NCBI GenBank assembly: GCA_963801255.1
Contig: CAWDEC010000007.1
Span: 124,001 to 188,000, forward strand
From: JAICXG01 sp963801255
GTDB taxonomy: Bacteria > Verrucomicrobiota > Verrucomicrobiia > Chthoniobacterales > UBA10450
DNA: 64,000 bases
Direction: 5' to 3'
Shown piece by piece: positions 44,864 through 56,866 of the stretch. The notes below the pieces were generated by a model. That model did no database searches and was not told the origin of the DNA. It saw only the letters and a program-made list of their open reading frames with translations. The stretch's first letter is position 1. Each line of letters opens with the position of its first letter. The position numbers and the translations under genes were made by a program.

Positions 44864-46972
44864 ATGAATTTTTTCATCGAACTAAAGCGACGCAATGTCA
44901 TCCGCATGGCGGGACTCTATCTGGTTGGCGCTTGGCTAGTCGTCCAAGTGGCCGGGACAGTGCTCCCGATGTTCGGAGCGCCCGAGTGGCTTCCCCGCAC
45001 CATCGTCGTTTTGATTGCTATCGGTTTCATCCCGGCAATCATCTTTAGCTGGGTTTTCGAACTGACGCCCGAAGGCTTGAAGCGCGAGGAAGGTGTGGCG
45101 CCCGAGCGATCGATCACTCCGCAGACCGGTCGACGGATGGACCACATGATCATTGTCGCGCTTGTGCTCGCGCTCGGTTATTTTGCTTTCGACAAGTTCG
45201 TGCTCACACCGGGGCGCGAAGCGGCGCTTGTGGCCCGTGCCGTGCCTAACGAGTCAAAGTCGTCTGTCATTAACGCAAAATCGATTGCCGTTCTTCCATT
45301 CGAAAATTTGAGCGAAGAAAAAGCCAACGCCTTCTTTGCCGAGGGCGTGCAGGACCAAATCCTGACCGACCTTTCGCAGATTGCCGATCTGAAAGTGATC
45401 AGCCGCACTTCGGTCATGCAGTACAAAAGCGACGCGACGCGCAACCTGCGCGAGATCGGACAGCAGCTCGGCGTCGCGCATGTTGTCGAGGGCAGTGTTC
45501 AACGCGCCGCCAACAAAGTGCGGGTGATTGCGCAATTGATCGATGCCCGTAACGACGCGCATCTGTGGGGGCAAACCTATGACCGCGACCTGGACGATGT
45601 GTTCGCCATCCAAAGCGAAATCGCCAAGGCGATCGCGGATCAGCTACAGGCGAAGCTCTCGCCTAACGAGAAGAAAGCCATCGAGCAGCCGCCCACCACT
45701 GATCTGGCGGCTTTCGACCTTTATAGCCGGGCGAAGTCACTTCTCCTCACGGCAACTTTCAGCGTGACGGGCGATCCAGACGTGCGGAAGGCAATTGAAC
45801 TTCTGGATGAAGCGGTGCAGCGCGATCCCTCATTTTTCGACGCCTACTGCCAGCTCGCCTATGCCCACGAATCCCTTTATGCAATAAGCGGGTCTGATCA
45901 CACTCCCGCCCGGCTTGCGCTGGCTGAAGCTGCGGTGCAAGCCGCGACACGGCTGCGGCCGGATGCTGCCGAAACGCATTTGGCGCGCGCACAATATCTC
46001 TACTACGGGCTGCGCGACTATGCCGGCGCCCTCGCCGAATTGGAGATTGCACGGCGAGCGTTACCCAATGATCCGCGTCTCTTCGAACTCACCGGCTACA
46101 TTCTGCGGCGGCGCGGCCAGCAGGAGGAAGGTCTGCAGAACCTGCAGCGCGCGGTGGAGCTGGATCCGCGCAACTTTTATACTCTGCAACAGATCGCGGT
46201 CAGTTACCAATTACTGGGGCGCTATGCCGAGGCGGTCGCTGCGCTGGATCGCGCGTTAGCGATCGTGCCCGACAACGCCGAAACGCGGGCCACTCGTGCA
46301 GGATTTTACGTCTTCTGGAAAGCGGACACGCGCCCGCTCCACCAAACGATTGATGCGATCCTCGCGCAAGGACCGAGCGCTATTCCTAGCGCCGCGAATT
46401 TCTGGTTTGCTTGCGCTCTGGCCGAACGCGATCCGGCTGCGGCCGAACGAGCGCTCGTCGCGCTGGGCGACAATCCATGCTGGTTCGAATCCGCGATTAG
46501 TCTGAGCCACAGCTTTGGTGAAGGGCTGCTGACGCGCATGACCAAAGATGAGGCACGAGCGCGCGCTGCGTTTGAAGCGGCTCGCGCCCAGCAGGAAAAG
46601 ATCGTGCAGGCGCAGCCGGACTACGGCCCGGCGCTCTGCGTCCTGGGCTTGATCGACGCTGCTCTTGGGCGGAAAGACCTGGCCTTGGACGAAGGCCGTC
46701 GAGCGATCGCGCTCACGCCGCTGGAAAAAGATGTCAACAACGGCAGCCGCGTTCTTCAGTATTTCGCCATCACGGCAGCGTGGGCGGGCGAGAAGGACCT
46801 TGCTTTGCAGCAGCTGGAAGCTGGGCTGCGTGCTCCCGCCGCATCATCGATGCTGAGCTACGGCGCCTTAAAACTGTTCCCGGTCTGGGACCCGCTGCGC
46901 GGCGATCCGCGCTTCGAAAAAATCGTTAATTCGCTCGCGCCGAAAGTGAAAACAGCGAGTTCAAAGAAGTGA
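44864..46972 (+). CDS. TolB-N-like/TPR membrane protein, array unit 10 (anchor C, long body)
   Basis: 702 residues, the longest unit. The anchor (ELKRRNVIRMAGLYLVGAWL) matches unit 9, but the TolB-N-like domain and long TPR body match unit 7 (EGSVQRAANKVRVIAQLID, DPLRGDPRFEKIVNSL). This is the clearest mosaic in the array. Motif copies encode VPNE (45244) and SPNE (45661). It overlaps a last stub at its end. Confidence 0.8.
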   Translation: MNFFIELKRRNVIRMAGLYLVGAWLVVQVAGTVLPMFGAPEWLPRTIVVLIAIGFIPAIIFSWVFELTPEGLKREEGVAPERSITPQTGRRMDHMIIVALVLALGYFAFDKFVLTPGREAALVARAVPNESKSSVINAKSIAVLPFENLSEEKANAFFAEGVQDQILTDLSQIADLKVISRTSVMQYKSDATRNLREIGQQLGVAHVVEGSVQRAANKVRVIAQLIDARNDAHLWGQTYDRDLDDVFAIQSEIAKAIADQLQAKLSPNEKKAIEQPPTTDLAAFDLYSRAKSLLLTATFSVTGDPDVRKAIELLDEAVQRDPSFFDAYCQLAYAHESLYAISGSDHTPARLALAEAAVQAATRLRPDAAETHLARAQYLYYGLRDYAGALAELEIARRALPNDPRLFELTGYILRRRGQQEEGLQNLQRAVELDPRNFYTLQQIAVSYQLLGRYAEAVAALDRALAIVPDNAETRATRAGFYVFWKADTRPLHQTIDAILAQGPSAIPSAANFWFACALAERDPAAAERALVALGDNPCWFESAISLSHSFGEGLLTRMTKDEARARAAFEAARAQQEKIVQAQPDYGPALCVLGLIDAALGRKDLALDEGRRAIALTPLEKDVNNGSRVLQYFAITAAWAGEKDLALQQLEAGLRAPAASSMLSYGALKLFPVWDPLRGDPRFEKIVNSLAPKVKTASSKK

Positions 46973-47025
46973 ACGCCGGGAGGTTCTTCGCTGAGCTACG
47001 GCGGCGCAATGTTCAAGGTCAATGA
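46969..47025 (+). pseudogene. N-terminal stub ending the array
   Basis: GTG overlaps the unit 10 stop and gives VNAGRFFAELRRRNVQGQ then stop, the start of an anchor without its helices. It marks the right edge of the array. Confidence 0.65.
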
Positions 47026-47207
47026 CAATTCGTCGACTCAAATGCTAAAAGGCAGTCAATGACTCCTGATAAGGATGGGAACGGGCTAGTCGCAAATGCT
47101 TCGTGTCAGACGCCCGCAACGCAAGAGTGGCAACGGATCGCAAATCATAAATGGCATATGGATGCCGGAGGCCGAGACTCCGCGAACGTGATATTGCGGG
47201 AGGTTTG

Positions 47208-47723
47208 ATGCATCTCGATTTCACCAGCGCGCTTAATCTTGTTTCGACCGTCACCTTGATCGGGGCGCTTGTCTTTACCGGCATGCAGGTGCGCGCCGCT
47301 AATCGCGCCCGTCGCGAGCAAGCAGCCGTGATTGCGATTCAAACCGCTGCCTTGAGTGAGAACTCCGCCCGGATTTTAGAGTTACTCGGCGAGATCCCGG
47401 AAGATGCTGCCTCCAGCGTGATCGAGAATCTGGACGAAGACGCGAGACGCCAGATTCTTCAGTTTGGACTAAGGCTGGAGGTGACGGGCTACATGGTTTC
47501 TCATGGAATGGTTGATCTGCAAATCGTTAACGACCTTGCCGGTGGTGCTGTTCTAGGCTTTTGGTCGCGCGCGAAAGATTGGATCGAGCAGCGGCGGAAG
47601 CGCACCAATCAGGAAGAATTCTTCGAATGGTGCGAATGGCTCGCGAAGCAGATCATGCAGTATCGCGCGACGCAGTCGTACGTTCCGGCCTACTCGCGAA
47701 TTCCTGACGGCCCTCCATCATGA
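47208..47723 (+). CDS. Small single-helix membrane protein, DUF4760-like
   Basis: 171 residues from ATG 47208, which has a strong GGGAGG ribosome-binding site; the frame is open to 47151. One helix (ALNLVSTVTLIGALVFTGMQ) is followed by a charged cytoplasmic part with FFEWCEWLAKQIMQY near the end. The layout resembles DUF4760 proteins, but the match is weak. It overlaps the next gene by ATGA. Confidence 0.55.
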   Translation: MHLDFTSALNLVSTVTLIGALVFTGMQVRAANRARREQAAVIAIQTAALSENSARILELLGEIPEDAASSVIENLDEDARRQILQFGLRLEVTGYMVSHGMVDLQIVNDLAGGAVLGFWSRAKDWIEQRRKRTNQEEFFEWCEWLAKQIMQYRATQSYVPAYSRIPDGPPS

Positions 47724-48118
47724 CTAACGAGGAATTGAAACGCTTCGCGCAGCATTACGCGAAGGCGTGGTGCAGTCAGAATCCAGAGAGCGTCGCGGCA
47801 TTTTTTGCCGAGCATGGCTCACTTAGGATTAACGAGGGGCCGCCCGCGATCGGACGCACGGCCATTGCCAGGGAAGCGCAAACGTTCATGACCGCCTTTC
47901 CCGACATGACCGTGACTTTCGACAAACTCGAGCCACAGGACGACCGAACGATCTTTCATTGGACATTGTTTGGGACCAACACCGGAGCCGGCGGCACTGG
48001 AAATGAGGTTTGTATTAGCGGCTATGAGCTTTGGAAGATAGACCATGAAGGACTTATCATACAATCCCAAGGCCACTTCGACGCTGCCGATTACCAACGC
48101 CAGCTCAATAAGAAGTAA
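47720..48118 (+). CDS. SnoaL-like/NTF2-fold protein
   Basis: 132 residues. The pattern HYAKAWCSQNPESVAAFFAE, then MTAFPDMTVTFDKLE, fits the SnoaL-like polyketide-cyclase group (NTF2 fold). Such proteins bind small hydrophobic ligands or act as isomerases/cyclases; the role here is unknown. It is translationally coupled to the small membrane protein before it. Confidence 0.75.
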   Translation: MTNEELKRFAQHYAKAWCSQNPESVAAFFAEHGSLRINEGPPAIGRTAIAREAQTFMTAFPDMTVTFDKLEPQDDRTIFHWTLFGTNTGAGGTGNEVCISGYELWKIDHEGLIIQSQGHFDAADYQRQLNKK

Positions 48119-48209
48119 CCATGACTCTTAGCGACCTGGCGAACGTCCTGCAGAGAATTCCAGCTACCGGCTTGGTAAATGGAAACGTGAGACGAGTTGC
48201 GTAATTCAA

Positions 48210-49140
48210 ATGAGACTAACTAACATTATCTGCTGCGTGATCGGTGTAGTAACCTTGACTGCCAGCGCAACCGGGGCCGACGAAGTCACTATCGTTCGCG
48301 ATGTCGCTGGACCGGAAGGTCCGTTGTATCTCAACGGCAACCTTTACTACGTCGGCTGGGTCTCCAACACATTGTCGAAATGGGATGGCAAGACAGCCAC
48401 GGTGTTGAATCACATCGACGGCTGCGGGCATAACGGGCTCGCCTTGACGAAAGAGAAGACATTCCTGCTCGCGTGCACTAACGATCCCGGGGCAATCCTG
48501 GAACTCGATATGACAGGGAAGGAGTTGCGCCGATGGGATGTCGATAGCAACGGCAAGAAGTTTGAAGGCGGAATAAATGATATTGTGGTGACCGCCAACG
48601 GCGGCGCATATGCCTCGGTCTTCGGCCCATACGCTGACCCACCAGTGCCAACCTTCGTCATAGGCAAGATTCTCTATCTTGCCCCGGGTAGTCAGAAATG
48701 GGTGGAAGTAGCAAACGACCTCAATTACGCAAACGGAGTAGGCATTTCGCCAGATCAAAAGACTCTCTACGTCAGTCAAACAGTCAGCAACTGCATCCTG
48801 AAATTCGCAATCGAGGCCGACGGCTCATTGAGTCATCGATCGAATTTTGTTCTCCTCAGTCTCCTCACAAAAAACAAGAAAGACTCGCCGTGGCTTGGAC
48901 CGGACAGTATGAAGGTCGATCAGCAAGGGTAATATCTATGTTGCCCAATGGTTCGGCGGCAAGATCCTGAAGCTATCTCCCGAAGGCAAGCTCCTGCACC
49001 TGTTTAAGATCGCCGCAGGCGATGGCACCACCAATGTAGCTTTCGGCGAAGGCGAGAAAGACCTGTATGTCACTGTGGTGAAAGATCCAAGCGATCCCAA
49101 GGCAATGGGCAGTATCGTGAAAATCAAGAATGTTGAGTAG
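48210..49140 (+). CDS. Secreted SMP-30/gluconolactonase-like beta-propeller, frameshifted
   Basis: The signal peptide (LTNIICCVIGVVTLTASATG) is followed by beta-propeller repeats (DGCGHNGLALTKEKTFLLAC, NDIVVTANGGAYASVFG, YANGVGISPDQKTLYVSQT). The frame stops at 48932 after MKVDQQG. The +1 frame continues NIYVAQWFGGKILKLSPEG to a stop at 49140, which completes the last blade. An extra G in GGG (48927-48929) explains this. The restored product is about 309 residues. It may hydrolyse lactones in the periplasm. Confidence 0.75.
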
Positions 49141-49242
49141 CAGCGACAGGAGGGATTTGCCCGTCGATGATGTTTGAGAGGGGAATCCGCGCTTCCAGGA
49201 AACCGGTCAAGGAACGGATTCAGTGCATCTGGGACCAATGCC

Positions 49243-49983
49243 TCATAAACCAGCGCCGAGCTGGTCGAGTGCAGCGCGTTGGCCCTCGATCAATTGCGTA
49301 ATTCCCTTCCGGCCCAAAGACAACATCTCGTCGAGCTGTGTCTGGGAAAACGTCGCCTCTTCTCCAGAGCCTTGCACTTCGACAAATTCGCCCTCCTCCG
49401 TCGCAACCAGATTGAAATCAACCGTCACCAGCTTGTCCTCCTCATAGTTGAGATCGAGGATCGGAGCGCCTGCGAGGACACCCAGGCTGACCGCGCCAAC
49501 CAGCGTACGAATTGGAACCTCGCTCAGCTTTTTCTCCACCACCAAACGTCGGCAGGCAACCGCCACGGCGAGGCTCGCCCCTGTGATTGCGGCGGTGCGG
49601 GTGCCCCCGTCCGCCTGTAACACGTCGCAATCAATCCACATCGTGCGGGGTCCGAGTTTTTCCAGATCCACCACCGCCCGCAGCGAACGGCCGATCAGCC
49701 GTTGAATCTCTGTGCTGCGGCCATCGAGCCGGCCCTTGGCGATATCGCGCGCTTTGCGGGTTTGAGTTGAATAGGGCAGCATCGAGTACTCCGCCGTCAG
49801 CCAGCCTCCGGTGACGTTCTGCTCCTTCATCCAGCGCGGCACCGATTCCTCGATCATGACGCCACAAATCACTCTGGTGTCGCCCATGCTTACGAGCACG
49901 GAAGCGGTCGCGTGCGGGGCAATGCCCAGCTGAAAATGCACAGGGCGTAGTTGATCGGGAGCGCGACCGTCGTTTCGAGCCAT
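49243..49983 (-). CDS. rph: Ribonuclease PH
   Basis: 246 residues from ATG 49983 (MARNDGRAPDQLRPVHF). The conserved parts LDGRSTEIQRLIGRSLRAVV and QADGGTRTAAITGASLAVA are visible. RNase PH trims tRNA 3' ends with phosphate and also takes part in RNA turnover. A TTG two codons upstream is an alternative start. It is divergent from the rRNA promoter region. Confidence 0.95.
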   Translation of the reverse strand: MARNDGRAPDQLRPVHFQLGIAPHATASVLVSMGDTRVICGVMIEESVPRWMKEQNVTGGWLTAEYSMLPYSTQTRKARDIAKGRLDGRSTEIQRLIGRSLRAVVDLEKLGPRTMWIDCDVLQADGGTRTAAITGASLAVAVACRRLVVEKKLSEVPIRTLVGAVSLGVLAGAPILDLNYEEDKLVTVDFNLVATEEGEFVEVQGSGEEATFSQTQLDEMLSLGRKGITQLIEGQRAALDQLGAGL

Positions 49984-50162
49984 GCGCAACGGTAAGCGGT
50001 CGTTAGCGCTTCACAACTGGGCTGCAATCGCGCTTACCGCAAAGCGCCGCTCACGTGACACTTTCGGCGGAAGAATTGGACAATTTTGCGCGCGAAATTG
50101 GCTTAACAACGACGCGAAACGGAAAAATCTGCAAAATTTCGCGAAAAGTTTACGTCTCGCGG

Positions 50163-50190
50163 TTGACGATCCCGCGCGGTGCGTTATTTT
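50163..50190 (+). promoter_or_regulatory. Probable sigma70-type promoter of the 23S-5S unit
   Basis: TTGACG (50163-50168) and TATTTT (50185-50190) are separated by 16 bp, and a GC-rich stretch follows, as in rRNA promoters under stringent control. It points into the 23S leader, about 340 bp before the gene. This is sequence inference only. Confidence 0.5.
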
Positions 50191-50369
50191 GGTCGTCCCG
50201 CTGGACGCGGGGCTTCACCAAACGCACAAGTGCGGAGAAGTGTGTTCTCGCAATTTTTGGGACTGCAAATTGAACTCAATTTTGTCCCGGTTTATCGCGT
50301 CGTCGCTTGCGAGCGAAGGCGGACAGAGATCGGAAACAGGATTGAGTTTTTTGATGCCCGGAAGTTGCG

Positions 50370-50404
50370 CAGTAACCGTTGGTTCTTTGAAATCTACATA
50401 CAGG
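50370..50404 (+). other. 5' half of the 23S rRNA processing stem
   Basis: CAGTAACC (50370-50377) and the 17-base block at 50388-50404 are exact reverse complements of blocks at 53527-53534 and 53498-53514 beyond the 23S 3' end. They would pair to loop out pre-23S RNA for RNase III cutting. Confidence 0.75.
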
Positions 50405-50530
50405 GTAGTAAATACAACTTTTTAGAGCTGAGTCTGAATCTTAAATAGCTCTGGTCGGAAGATCAGGGCGGAGAGTTTCAGTTATCATAATTTGAGCGAC
50501 GAGCCGGCAACGGTTCGGCGTTCTACAGAT

Positions 50531-53394
<2,864 letters not shown>

Positions 53395-53497
53395 TTACTT
53401 TTCTGTTTACCTGCTGTGTTCGCCTAAAAACGAATGCAGCGGCCAACAGAGAGGAATGACTTTTTAACAAAACGAAGCCTGAGAAGTTGGAAAGCTT

Positions 53498-53534
53498 CCT
53501 GTATGTAGATTTCAGAGAATCAGCGCGGTTACTG
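53498..53534 (+). other. 3' half of the 23S rRNA processing stem
   Basis: Complementary to 50370-50404: 17 bases paired perfectly, then an internal loop, then 8 more. It lies in the 23S-5S spacer (53395-53588), which also holds a smaller hairpin near 53410-53445. Confidence 0.75.
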
Positions 53535-53588
53535 GTAACAGCCTGATCATCAGACCGACGCAATCGACCGCCGAGGCCGATTCCGAAG

Positions 53589-53703
53589 TCTGGTGATAAT
53601 AGCGCAGTGGTCCCACCCGTTCCCATTCCGAACACGGAAGTGAAACGCTGCAGCCCCGATGGTAGTGCATCTATAGGTTGTGCGAGAGTAGGACGTTGCC
53701 AGA
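53589..53703 (+). rRNA. 5S ribosomal RNA
   Basis: 115 nt. It has the usual CCCACCCGTTCCCATTCCGA core and a terminal helix pairing TCTGGTGAT with GTTGCCAGA. It follows 23S with a 194-nt spacer. Confidence 0.95.
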
Positions 53704-53709
53704 ACTTAC

Positions 53710-53748
53710 GCCCGGCACTTTGGAAACAAGGTGCCGGGCCTTTTCTTT
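53710..53748 (+). terminator. Rho-independent terminator after 5S
   Basis: GCCCGGCAC (53710-53718) pairs with GTGCCGGGC (53731-53739), followed by CTTTTCTTT. It ends the rRNA unit and may also serve the convergent DUF4340 gene. Confidence 0.85.
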
Positions 53749-53752
53749 GCCG

Positions 53753-54970
53753 CTAGGGACGCGGCGCGCGCCCCCCAGGCGTCGGGGCACTTTTCCCGGG
53801 GGGTTCGCCCGCGTTCGGAAAACCTGTTGGGCTTGGACTCGGAGTCGGCGTTGCCAGCAGGTCCACTCGGCTCTTTTCCAGCAAGTCGATGCCAAACTTC
53901 GGCACCAGGAAAATCCGTCCCTCGAGCTTCTTTTCTGTCACCAGTTTCTTTTCCAGCGTTTCCTTCTTTTCCTGGAATTCCTTGTCCAGCTTCGCCTTTT
54001 CCTCAGGCTTCTCGCTCTTTTGGGCGGTGCGATTTGCCGCAAGGTTAGCGCTCGCGCTTACTTTCACCGGATAACTCTCGTTGGTCTTATGGCCAACCTC
54101 CAAGGCATAATGGAAGCCTTCCTCGGTGTCGATCTTGATCCTTGTCGGCTTATCGAGCCCTGTGGATTGCGCCTTGGTATCGGGCGAAAGAATGTCGGTA
54201 AATGAAGCAACGCTACTAACCGCGCTCGTCACCTGGCTCGCCTTGGCGGAATCCAGTTGCTCCCCGGGCTTTGCGTCCGCTAGCTTCCATTCCTTGGCGT
54301 CGGCCGCACGTTCCAGCTTCCAATTTGTCTCTGGAGTCATCCCGGCAACCTCCACCAAGACTGGTTTGTCGATCTTAAGAAAGGTTCGATCCAGCCATTG
54401 CTCGGGTTTATCGTCGACCTGCAGAAATGGCTCGCTCACTAGCATGGCGTGTTGCGCGCCATCCTCTGGCATCACGTAGCGACCGGCGGGGGATGAGCGC
54501 CCCTGGGTAGTCGGTTGATTGGATTCGCGCATATATTTCTTGCCGATCGTAATCGCGGCGAGCCGTTTTCCAGAGGCATCTTTGAAGTCGAGTAAGGTTC
54601 CGCTCTCCGCTCCATGCCCTGGCGGCAGCAGCGAAAGACGGCCAAGTTGGCTCGGCCCGACCTTGACTTCCTGCACAGGCTTCAGTTCCCAAACCTTGCG
54701 GATGAGACTGCTGATCATGTCGAAGTTAGCCGGGTAATCGGATTTTTCCGCCACTACCCACGTATCTCCCTTTTTCGTTAGGTTAACTTCCTTATCAGGT
54801 TGCCGGATCGTGACCTGGGCGACATCGTTGATCGAAAGCGCAACCACCTTCTCCGGCAAATGGCCGGCGCTGCTTTGCCACGAAGTCGTGCTGCGTCTTG
54901 CCAGCAGCCAGGCCGCGGCCCCGAGCACGACGAGGAGGAGACCAAGGATTGCAAGCTGCGTCCGCTTCAT
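53753..54970 (-). CDS. DUF4340 domain-containing membrane protein
   Basis: 405 residues from ATG 54970. One N-terminal helix (LAILGLLLVVLGAAAWLLA) anchors a large periplasmic part with repeated DUF4340-type beta units (VVALSINDVAQVTIRQPDKE, GDTWVVAEKSDYPANFD). A charged coiled-coil-like stretch of Lys and Glu and a Pro-rich tail follow. It is the last gene of the ABC operon and overlaps the GldG-like gene by 4 nt. It is probably an accessory part of the transporter; substrate unknown. Confidence 0.8.
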   Translation of the reverse strand: MKRTQLAILGLLLVVLGAAAWLLARRSTTSWQSSAGHLPEKVVALSINDVAQVTIRQPDKEVNLTKKGDTWVVAEKSDYPANFDMISSLIRKVWELKPVQEVKVGPSQLGRLSLLPPGHGAESGTLLDFKDASGKRLAAITIGKKYMRESNQPTTQGRSSPAGRYVMPEDGAQHAMLVSEPFLQVDDKPEQWLDRTFLKIDKPVLVEVAGMTPETNWKLERAADAKEWKLADAKPGEQLDSAKASQVTSAVSSVASFTDILSPDTKAQSTGLDKPTRIKIDTEEGFHYALEVGHKTNESYPVKVSASANLAANRTAQKSEKPEEKAKLDKEFQEKKETLEKKLVTEKKLEGRIFLVPKFGIDLLEKSRVDLLATPTPSPSPTGFPNAGEPPGKSAPTPGGRAPRP

Positions 54971-56853
54971 GCCGCACTTCTCCGACCACGCTTGAAGAGA
55001 GCCAGGCCCAGTCCGGATAGAGCCACGATCGCCGGCATGGCCGCGATATTGAGCCATTTCACCCGCGTCTCCAGTGAATCGATCTCCGCCCTGACCTGCT
55101 TGCGGACCGTTTTCAGCTGGCTTTTCACCTCGGCCTCTTTCTTTTGAAAGTTAGCCAATTCCTGTTGTTGCTCGGCGGAGAGAATAAACTTCTCTCCCGT
55201 TTGCTTGCCCTTCTGCAGCTCATTCACTTTGCGCTGCGTTTCATTCAAACTCGTTTCCAGTTCTTTGATTTTGCTGCGGTAATTGGCTTCCGCATCGGCC
55301 TGGATCTTCTTCACCACGGTGAACGGTCGTTCGCGGGAAGCGCGGCTGCGCACCGCAATCAGATTACTATCGCCACTGAGCTGTTCGACCACGCCCTGAG
55401 CGAAAGCCAGATTTCCATTTGCCGGCGTGATCCAGCGCGGTCCAAAAGGATTCTGCACGTCGCGAATCGCAATTTGATCCTGAATCATATCGGAATCGCC
55501 GACCAAGACCACGGTTGTCTCTTTGGTCGACTCCTTCAAGGTGGCGAGATTCTTCTCATCCTTCTTTTGTTCGTTAGGCGCGTTCTCTTCCTTATCCTGC
55601 GGCTTTTCGGTTTTCGGCTTTCCTTCTGGAAACGCAGTCTTGAATTTCCCCGTCAAACGCATCGCAAGAGGAAACTCTTTTCCCGAAGGCTTGAAATCGG
55701 TCGCAATCGATTCCCCTCCATATTGCGCCATGATGCCATCAACCAGTTGCGAGTTAGGCGAGGTTTTGATTAAGACGGTTTCCTTTAGTCCGGCAGCGGG
55801 AGTTCCTGTGAAATCACCCGCCATCGCCATGACAATGTCGTCGGCGTCAGCCGTAACGATATCTTCCTTATTCATTGCTTTCTCATTGAGTAAGAGAATG
55901 GCCGGCGCGCGGCCCTGACGGGTGCGGGCGACGTAATTCATATCAGCCACTACCTTGCTTGTTTCGAAGGAAAGGCCCCAAGTCTTGAGCAGCCTGTCAA
56001 GGCTGGAACTGCTCGCGGGCTGACCCATCCCCTGCCCCGCCTGGTCGAGCACCGATTTTGGATCGAGAAAGGCGAGGAGGCGACCGCCGCGCAGGACAAA
56101 CTGATCGATGGCAAATTGAGTCGTCTCATTAATCGCGCGCGGATGAATGACCACCAGCACCTGGACTTCGTCGGGAATTTTGTCGGCGGTCATCTGGATC
56201 TCTTTGACATTAAAGTCACGCTGTAATTCGCTGATGAACGCCCAGGGTTGTTCGCCTTCCTGCTGTGCCATCGGCATCATCGGCGTGCCCATGACCGGCA
56301 GCGAACTCATCACTCCTACGGTCGGCTTGTTGCTTTGCGAAACGCGCGCGATCGCCCGCGAGATATCGTACTCGAGCAGACGTTCCCGGTCCGGAGTAAG
56401 AAACGGAACGGCCTGTTTTTGATCGAGCATGGTCACACTCAGGCCGAGATAGACGCGCTCTCCGCTGGACAAAGGCTGGCCCTGAATCCCATCCAGTCGC
56501 GCAGAGTCCTCCGCATCCGAGTCCGGCTCGGGATCAAGATTCTGCACTTCGATCAAGCCCCGCGAAGCCTGCTTGTATTCGCCGAGTAAGTCATCTACTC
56601 GCTGCGCGTAGTTCTTGAGTGACACCGGCATCTCGGCTGCGCGCTGTGAAACATAAAAGCGGATCTGCACCGGAGTATCGAGTTTCGCCAGAATCGCCCG
56701 CGTTCCCTTCGAAAGCGTGTAGGCCTTCTCCTGAGTCAGATCGATACGCTGTTTGAAATGTGCCGCGATAAAATTCGCTGCGACGAGCACGAGAAACATC
56801 ACGATCACGCCGACGGTGGAAAACAAAATGATCTCGAAGGATTTCCGTTTCAT
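54967..56853 (-). CDS. GldG-like ABC transporter accessory protein
   Basis: 628 residues from ATG 56853 (MKRKSFEIILFSTVGVIVMF). One helix at each end (the second at WLNIAAMPAIVALSGLGLAL) flanks a large outer part with a GldG/ABC-auxiliary domain (VQIRFYVSQRAAEMPVSLKN, GGRLLAFLDPKSVLD). A coiled-coil-like segment (about 545-600) precedes the last helix. In gliding bacteroidetes GldG works with GldA and GldF; motility cannot be inferred here. APNE in a charged loop comes from a motif copy (55572). Confidence 0.8.
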   Translation of the reverse strand: MKRKSFEIILFSTVGVIVMFLVLVAANFIAAHFKQRIDLTQEKAYTLSKGTRAILAKLDTPVQIRFYVSQRAAEMPVSLKNYAQRVDDLLGEYKQASRGLIEVQNLDPEPDSDAEDSARLDGIQGQPLSSGERVYLGLSVTMLDQKQAVPFLTPDRERLLEYDISRAIARVSQSNKPTVGVMSSLPVMGTPMMPMAQQEGEQPWAFISELQRDFNVKEIQMTADKIPDEVQVLVVIHPRAINETTQFAIDQFVLRGGRLLAFLDPKSVLDQAGQGMGQPASSSSLDRLLKTWGLSFETSKVVADMNYVARTRQGRAPAILLLNEKAMNKEDIVTADADDIVMAMAGDFTGTPAAGLKETVLIKTSPNSQLVDGIMAQYGGESIATDFKPSGKEFPLAMRLTGKFKTAFPEGKPKTEKPQDKEENAPNEQKKDEKNLATLKESTKETTVVLVGDSDMIQDQIAIRDVQNPFGPRWITPANGNLAFAQGVVEQLSGDSNLIAVRSRASRERPFTVVKKIQADAEANYRSKIKELETSLNETQRKVNELQKGKQTGEKFILSAEQQQELANFQKKEAEVKSQLKTVRKQVRAEIDSLETRVKWLNIAAMPAIVALSGLGLALFKRGRRSAA

Positions 56854-56866
56854 GGCGAACTTGCGG

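Noticed and set aside
49982..50425. A 147-codon plus-strand frame between rph and 23S
   Set aside because: It runs through the likely rRNA promoter and processing stem, has no family features, and its start overlaps rph.
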